Source: an uncultured Caulobacteraceae bacterium
GTDB lineage: Bacteria; Pseudomonadota; Alphaproteobacteria; Caulobacterales; Caulobacteraceae
NCBI GenBank assembly: GCA_903884915.1
Contig: CAISGS010000240.1
Coordinates: 1-11,014, forward strand
DNA length: 11,014 nt
Direction: 5' to 3'
The position numbers and the translations under genes were made by a program. Numbering within the stretch: the stretch's first letter is position 1; every line of letters starts with the position of its first letter. This document shows positions 6,854-11,014 of the stretch, one piece after another. The notes beneath the pieces were generated by a model, which worked only from the letters and a program-made list of their open reading frames with translations, did not search any database and was not told where the DNA came from.

Positions 6854-8251
6854 GTGACCACGGCCCCCCAGCGCCGGCCCTCTTTGGTTCGCAGACTGGT
6901 GCTTTTGGCGTCTGTTTGGAGCTTGGTGGCTCTGGTCGTGACCGGACTGGTTCTGACGGCCCTGTTCCAGCAAGCGGCCCTGAGCCGTTTTGATCAGGGG
7001 CTCAATGATGTGGTTCAGGGGCTCTATTCGGGATCCAGCGTCGAGCCTGATGGCCGGGTTGCCGCTCCGCCGATCACGGATGTCCGATCCTTGCGCGCCT
7101 ATTCCGGCCGCTATTGGCAGGTCGCGGAACCCAGTTCTGGTGGTCGCCTAACGGCCCTGATCCGGTCGCGGAGCCTCTTTGATGCCGAGTTAAAGGTCCC
7201 CGATGGGTTCTTGGCGCGTCTGCAGAAGAGCCCCGGGGCTGTGGTCTATGATGACACACAGGGCCCCGATGGTGAGGCCCTGCGCCTCGGTGGTCTGCTG
7301 TCACGATTGCCCGGTCGAACCGTGCCGGTGGTGTTCCTGGCCGCTGAGGATCGCTCGCCGGTCGATCGGGATGCCCAGCGCTTTGCCGTGGTGACCCTTG
7401 CTGCCCTTCTGCTCCTCGGTATTGGGTTGATCGCGGCGGTGGTGCTGCAGGTGCGGATAGGCCTGCGACCCCTGTTTGAGCTGCGCCGTGAGATTGCCGA
7501 GATCCGCAACGGTAAGGCCGATCGTCTGTCTAAGGACTATCCGACCGAACTGTCTCCGGTCGCCGATGAGCTCAATGGCCTTTTGGCGCACAATCAAGAG
7601 GTGGTTGAGCGTCAGCGAACCCATGTTGGCAATCTGGCCCACGCCTTAAAGACCCCGCTGTCGGTGATCCAAGCCGAAGCTGAACGCTATCCTGGCCCCT
7701 TGGCGGACCTGATCCAACGGCAAGCCGACACCATGCGCGAGCAGGTTGAGCACCATCTGCGCCGCGCCCGGGTCGCCGCCCGGTCGCAAGGGGGCGGCGA
7801 GCTCACCTTGGTTGAACCTGTGATAGATGAATTGTCGCGTACACTTGAAAGTATTTTCATTCAAAAACGGGTTGAGATTGATTGGATCTGCCCTCCAGAC
7901 CTTTCTTTTCTAGGTGAGCGGCAAGATTTAATGGAGATGGTCGGTAATCTTCTCGAAAATGCCTGCAAATGGAGTGGCGGATATGTCCGGGTCAGTTGCC
8001 GCGCAAAAAGCCCTGGCCGTTTGACCGTTACGGTCGAAGATAATGGTGTCGGCCTTCCCATCGACCGTCAAAATGATATGCTAAAACGAGGGGTTAGGCT
8101 CGACGAAACCTCGCCAGGGTCAGGCCTTGGGCTATCCATTGTTGATGACCTGGCCCGCGCCTATGGCGGAACCATGAGGCTCTTTTCGTCGGATCTCAAC
8201 GGCTTGGGTGTTGCACTTGATCTTCCGGCGCTCAAAATGAGCACTCAGTAA
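6854..8251 (+). CDS. Membrane sensor histidine kinase (PhoQ/FeuQ-like)
   Basis: The 465-aa kinase pairs with the regulator just upstream. Order: TM1 at about 14-38, a periplasmic sensor of roughly 140 residues, TM2 at about 177-199, a HAMP linker, then the dimerisation domain with phospho-acceptor His263 in NLAHALKTPLSVI, a form typical of PhoQ/FeuQ kinases rather than the common HELRTPL. The ATPase domain has the N box NLLENACKWS (Asn369), DNGVGLP (Asp396) and GSGLGLSIV (Gly422-Gly426). It is complete and should be active. The start is GTG 6854, with GAGG at 6840-6843. From about 7830 the codons become noticeably richer in A/T than in the first two thirds of the gene. The signal sensed is unknown; the PepSY protein is a candidate periplasmic partner. 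Confidence 0.96.
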   Translation: MTTAPQRRPSLVRRLVLLASVWSLVALVVTGLVLTALFQQAALSRFDQGLNDVVQGLYSGSSVEPDGRVAAPPITDVRSLRAYSGRYWQVAEPSSGGRLTALIRSRSLFDAELKVPDGFLARLQKSPGAVVYDDTQGPDGEALRLGGLLSRLPGRTVPVVFLAAEDRSPVDRDAQRFAVVTLAALLLLGIGLIAAVVLQVRIGLRPLFELRREIAEIRNGKADRLSKDYPTELSPVADELNGLLAHNQEVVERQRTHVGNLAHALKTPLSVIQAEAERYPGPLADLIQRQADTMREQVEHHLRRARVAARSQGGGELTLVEPVIDELSRTLESIFIQKRVEIDWICPPDLSFLGERQDLMEMVGNLLENACKWSGGYVRVSCRAKSPGRLTVTVEDNGVGLPIDRQNDMLKRGVRLDETSPGSGLGLSIVDDLARAYGGTMRLFSSDLNGLGVALDLPALKMSTQ

Positions 8252-8254
8252 TTT

Positions 8255-8273
8255 GATAATTAATCATATTATC
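8255..8273. repeat. AT-rich inverted repeat GATAAT-N7-ATTATC in the spacer after the kinase
   Basis: A perfect 6-bp inverted repeat with a 7-base centre sits just after the kinase stop. The surrounding 40 bases (8251-8290) contain only four G or C, in sharp contrast to the genes on both sides. It could be an operator for the downstream gene or simply AT-rich spacer. A hairpin this weak, without a T-run, is a poor terminator. Confidence 0.4.
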
Positions 8274-8358
8274 TTAAAATTAACAAAATAGTCAGTAAAC
8301 AGGCTGTTAGTGATGTTGACTTGCGGGGGGCTCCGCGCCCATCGCGTAGGAAGACTGG

Positions 8359-9705
8359 ATGCCGGGCCTTACAGAGAGTCAGGGTAAGATCGTTAGATCG
8401 ATCGTCCAAACGGTCCCCGATGCGGGCCTTGGACAACTGACCGCTGTGCTTTCCGCCCAGATGGGCGAACATACCATGGCCGATGTGCGTGACATCGTCA
8501 TGATGGAGATGAGGGACCGCAAGGTTCGTTCCATCGTCTTCAGCCCCATTGTGAGCCTCTGTGAAAAGAACCAACCCGGCAAGACGCGAAGCCGTTTCCC
8601 CTTTGAGCTCCCGACCTTGCTGTGGAATGCTCTGGTAGACACCGCGCCCAAGTTGATGACGCAGGCCCGGGAGATGGCCGTGCGCTCGGAGTCCGAGGAG
8701 GTCTTGCCCTATATATTCAACCAGGCCTGTGATGCGGCCTTGGCCGGATTACAAAACAACGATCCCAACTTTCAGCCTGTTGTCGCCTGTCTTGCCAAAT
8801 CTTCGCCAGATGCGGTCCGGGATTTGATGAGCTTTCTGAAGATGTCCGCGGTTATGCGTGACGCCCTCATTGAAATACCGCTTTGGGTTGGCCGGATGAA
8901 CTCAGATGATGAGCTGTCGGTGCGCCTCGCCTATCGCGATGCGACCAAGCTAACGGCCAACGGCCCCGCGCGTCTGTTTGAGTTCATCTATATCAATTTG
9001 GAAGCCCCTCAGACGATCTTACGCATCATTTCAGCGGCATTAGATCGACCTTCAGATCTCTCGATCGAAGGTACGGACCTGATTGCCTTTGGTGACCTGC
9101 TGCTCGATCAGAGTGAGGCCTTGCTCGTTTCGATCAATAGCTTTGAGCTTGGCGAAGGGGCCTCAGCCGGAATTGCGCTCGCCAGCGCCGCTAAATCAAT
9201 TATTGGCACTGTGACTGAATTTGAAGAAAGCATTGCTCTGAGCAAAAATGGCCCTTGGGGTCGGCGCGTCGCGCGTATCAAGCGTGATGTCTCCGCCGTG
9301 TTCGAGAAGCTGATTTTTCAGGTCGAAATGCTCATCCCAAAAGCATTGCCCGTGACGGCTGCCGGACAGAACGCAAAGAACCTCAACCGCGGGCCCAATA
9401 TGTTTCTCGCGCCAGACCCGTCGGTTTCGGCGCGTCTAGAGGCTATATTGACGTTCATTGCCCAGATCCGTCCCATCGCCAGCGCCTCTGGTGTCGGCGT
9501 CTTACGCTCGCGAGTCATTGCTGAGACCCAAGAGTTCCTAGAATTTTACTCGAATGGCGTGTTGGCCTTGATTAACGACTTTAGTCAAGATCCAGAGGCC
9601 GTGCAGGCCCGGATTAATGAGATCGCCAAATTTGTCGCCCTCGTCCATGATGAGGAGGCAGCGGAGCGATTGCGCCGACGAGTCATAACCTTGCTGCGGC
9701 GTTGA
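8359..9705 (+). CDS. Hypothetical protein, 448 aa, probably cytosolic and mostly helical
   Basis: I do not recognise this family. The product has no signal peptide and no transmembrane segment. It is rich in Ala, Leu, Ile, Ser and acidic residues in a pattern suggesting long helices throughout. There is no nucleotide-binding loop, no cysteine motif and no obvious catalytic signature. The basic C-terminus (AAERLRRRVITLLRR) is notable. ATG 8359 is preceded by AGGAAG at 8348-8353, and codon bias supports a real gene, although A/T-ending codons are more frequent than in the GTA or ccmI genes. It stands alone: a 107-bp AT-rich spacer before it and a 53-bp spacer with a hairpin after it. A scaffold, regulator or helical-repeat protein are all possible; none is supported by a motif. 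Confidence 0.85.
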   Translation: MPGLTESQGKIVRSIVQTVPDAGLGQLTAVLSAQMGEHTMADVRDIVMMEMRDRKVRSIVFSPIVSLCEKNQPGKTRSRFPFELPTLLWNALVDTAPKLMTQAREMAVRSESEEVLPYIFNQACDAALAGLQNNDPNFQPVVACLAKSSPDAVRDLMSFLKMSAVMRDALIEIPLWVGRMNSDDELSVRLAYRDATKLTANGPARLFEFIYINLEAPQTILRIISAALDRPSDLSIEGTDLIAFGDLLLDQSEALLVSINSFELGEGASAGIALASAAKSIIGTVTEFEESIALSKNGPWGRRVARIKRDVSAVFEKLIFQVEMLIPKALPVTAAGQNAKNLNRGPNMFLAPDPSVSARLEAILTFIAQIRPIASASGVGVLRSRVIAETQEFLEFYSNGVLALINDFSQDPEAVQARINEIAKFVALVHDEEAAERLRRRVITLLRR

Positions 9706-9714
9706 TGTCGCAAC

Positions 9715-9733
9715 CCTTTAGGGTCGCCTAAGG
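9715..9733 (+). terminator. Hairpin between the hypothetical gene and ccmI
   Basis: CCTTTAGG (9715-9722) and CCTAAGG (9727-9733) pair over seven base pairs with one bulged T and a GTCG loop. It lies just after the hypothetical gene's stop. No run of T follows, so if it terminates or attenuates transcription it is not a classical intrinsic terminator. An alternative fold uses ACCC/GGGT around TTTA. Confidence 0.3.
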
Positions 9734-9758
9734 TCTCAAGATCGGCTACGGGTTTGGC

Positions 9759-10862
9759 ATGATCGGATTTTGGATCACCGCTGCCCTTCTGTCCGCTGCC
9801 GCGTCCTATTTCGTGGTCAGCCGCGCCGCGCGTTTGGAGGCCCAAACCGAAGGTGCCGAAGATCCCAGCCTTGACGTCTATCGCCGCCAACTGCGCGAAA
9901 TGGATGATCTCGCAGCTAGAGGCCTGTTGACCGACGAGGATCATCGTTCGGCTAAAACCGAAGCTGCCCGTCGGTTGCTGGGGGCTGCCGCGCAGACCCC
10001 ATCCTCGATCAGGGCGACGCCGCTCGCCCGTCGCTGGGTCTTTATCCTTGCGGCCGTCCTGCCCCTGATGGCGGTCGCGGCCTACGGCGTCATCGGCGCG
10101 CCGGGTATGCCCGACCAGTCCTTTGCTAGCCGCCTTGCCAAGTGGCGTAAGGCCGACCCCGCGAGCTTGGCAGCCCCTGAGCTGGTGGCTGTTCTGCAGC
10201 AGGTTGTCGCCGAGCGGCCGACCGATCCTCAGCCTCTGATGTTCTTGGCCAGGGTTCAGGCGGCGATGGGCGATGAGACCAGCGCCATTCGCAATCTCGA
10301 AACGGCGATCCGTATGGCGCCTGAGCGGGCCGATCTTAAGACCATATTGGGCGAGACGCTCGTCATTCAGGCCAAGGGCGATGTCAGCCCCGATGCCTTG
10401 CGGGCCTTCAGGTCGGCCCTTGCCATAGATCCGTCTGATCCGTCGGCGCGTTACCATATTGGCCGGGCCATGATGGCCGGGGGTGATTTTGCCAGTGGCC
10501 TACAGATCTGGCGTTCGGTTCTGGCCTCGCTGCCCGCAGGCGATGATCGCGCTGGAAGCCTCAGCGAAGAAATTGCCACCGTGGTTAAAAATGGCGGCTT
10601 GCCCAAGCCCGCGGCCGCTCAGGTTCCCACCGGCGGGGCTGATCAGGCCGCCCTCATTCGCAGTATGGTCGATAGTCTCGCTGCCCGGCTTAAGGCCTCT
10701 CCCGACGACCCGGCAGGCTGGGCGCGGCTGGTTCGATCTTACGGCGTGCTCGGAGAGACTGACGCTCAGGCCAAGGCTCTGGCCGAGGCAAGACGTCTTT
10801 ACAAGGATCGACCGGACCTGTTGAAAACCATCGAAGACAGTGCCAAGCCCGCGTCGAACTGA
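9759..10862 (+). CDS. ccmI: Cytochrome c maturation protein CcmI (CycH)
   Basis: The 367-aa protein has the CcmI layout: TM1 at about 3-22, a short cytoplasmic loop with the family pattern VYRRQLREMDDLAARGLLT..EAARRLL, TM2 at about 93-112, and a periplasmic TPR region from about 125 to the end (SAIRNLETAIRMAPERADLK, ALRAFRSALAIDPSDPSARY, AQAKALAEARRLY). CcmI holds apocytochrome c and passes it to the CcmF/CcmH haem ligation complex. The length is within the range for the alphaproteobacterial protein. The next gene begins like ccmE, matching the cycH-cycJ-cycK-cycL order of rhizobia. No clear Shine-Dalgarno precedes ATG 9759 (GGGTTTGGC only), so translation may be weak or depend on context. 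Confidence 0.92.
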   Translation: MIGFWITAALLSAAASYFVVSRAARLEAQTEGAEDPSLDVYRRQLREMDDLAARGLLTDEDHRSAKTEAARRLLGAAAQTPSSIRATPLARRWVFILAAVLPLMAVAAYGVIGAPGMPDQSFASRLAKWRKADPASLAAPELVAVLQQVVAERPTDPQPLMFLARVQAAMGDETSAIRNLETAIRMAPERADLKTILGETLVIQAKGDVSPDALRAFRSALAIDPSDPSARYHIGRAMMAGGDFASGLQIWRSVLASLPAGDDRAGSLSEEIATVVKNGGLPKPAAAQVPTGGADQAALIRSMVDSLAARLKASPDDPAGWARLVRSYGVLGETDAQAKALAEARRLYKDRPDLLKTIEDSAKPASN

Positions 10863-10871
10863 TCCGAGAAG

Positions 10872-10903
10872 GATCTGTCTGGGCCCTTGGGCTAAGCCAG
10901 ATC
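10872..10903 (+). repeat. Inverted repeats in the ccmI-ccmE spacer
   Basis: GATCTG (10872-10877) and CAGATC (10898-10903) are perfect inverted arms. Inside and overlapping them are TCTGG (10878-10882) with CCAGA (10897-10901), and GCCC/GGGC close to the centre. The alternatives are mutually exclusive folds of one hairpin just after the ccmI stop. No T-run follows. It could reduce read-through, protect an mRNA end, or do nothing. Confidence 0.35.
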
Positions 10904-10952
10904 TCACCCTATCTATGAGATACCCGCGCAGCCATTGAGAGTGAACCTATCC

Positions 10953-11014
10953 ATGGGTTGGATGCCAAGATCAAAGAAAGCGCGGCGCAGACTGCTGGTG
11001 GTGGCCGTGGCCGC
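10953..11014 (+). CDS. ccmE: Cytochrome c maturation haem chaperone CcmE (CycJ), start only
   Basis: Only about 20 codons are present, reading MGWMPRSKKARRRLLVVAVA and running off the window. A short basic segment (KKARRR) followed by the start of a hydrophobic segment is the usual CcmE N-terminus, and the position after ccmI is where cycJ lies in alphaproteobacterial cycHJKL operons. CcmE is a membrane-anchored periplasmic protein that carries haem covalently on a histidine, which lies beyond the window. A purine stretch GAGAG at 10937-10941 precedes the ATG by 11 bases. GTG 10941 is an in-frame alternative start. Confidence 0.8.
   Translation, partial: MGWMPRSKKARRRLLVVAVA

Noticed and set aside
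8260..8283. CtrA binding site (TTAA-N7-TTAA)
   Set aside because: TTAA occurs at 8260, 8274 and 8280, but the gaps are 10 and 2 bases, not 7.
8316..8343. Promoter with -35 TTGACT (8316-8321) for the 448-aa gene
   Set aside because: The -35 is good, but at the expected distance there is only CCCATC, which fits neither TATAAT nor the Caulobacter-type -10.
9585..10457. 290-codon open frame on the minus strand
   Set aside because: It is antisense to the end of the hypothetical gene and to ccmI, has shadow-type composition, and ccmI is clearly coding on the other strand.

Overview
The window looks like chromosomal DNA of an alphaproteobacterium, probably Caulobacterales or a near relative. This is inferred from the GC-rich coding sequence, a Rhodobacter-capsulatus-type gene transfer agent (GTA) tail module, a PepSY/PhoP-FeuP-like response regulator/histidine kinase set, and the cycH-cycJ (ccmI-ccmE) order. 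All recognisable genes lie on the + strand. No RNA gene, insertion sequence, CRISPR array or gene-free stretch longer than about 110 bases was seen.

Region 1 (1-4716) is the distal end of a GTA structural cluster: the 3' part of the baseplate hub protein (orfg13 type), an NlpC/P60 cell-wall peptidase (orfg14 type) and the giant tail-tip protein with a TIM-barrel-like domain (orfg15 type, 1269 aa). The genes overlap or nearly touch, and the catalytic and metal-binding residues are present, so the module looks intact. The start of the peptidase gene is odd: a well-placed ATG with a strong Shine-Dalgarno sequence is out of frame with the conserved core, and a 12-bp tandem repeat lies between the two.

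Region 2 (4795-5730) encodes a J-domain protein of the CbpA/type II kind. It starts at TTG and has its own candidate promoter, so it is probably host housekeeping rather than part of the GTA.

Region 3 (5743-8251) is a compact signalling operon: a small secreted PepSY protein, an OmpR-family response regulator and a membrane histidine kinase with a PhoQ/FeuQ-like phosphorylation box. Upstream lies a direct repeat ATTCAG-N5-ATTCAG with 11-bp spacing, the architecture expected of an OmpR/PhoP-family operator. Autoregulation is the likely reading, with the PepSY protein a possible periplasmic modulator of the kinase (compare FeuN-FeuP-FeuQ).

Region 4 (8252-9705) starts with a very AT-rich spacer containing an inverted repeat. 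It is followed by a 448-aa, apparently cytosolic, helical protein that I could not assign to a family.

Region 5 (9759-11014) is the start of a cytochrome c maturation cluster: ccmI (cycH), complete, then the first codons of ccmE (cycJ), with a 90-bp spacer containing inverted repeats between them.

Nothing here is clearly a new system. The points most worth a second look are the peptidase start, the ATTCAG operator with its PepSY-regulator-kinase operon, and the unassigned 448-aa protein between the kinase and ccmI.
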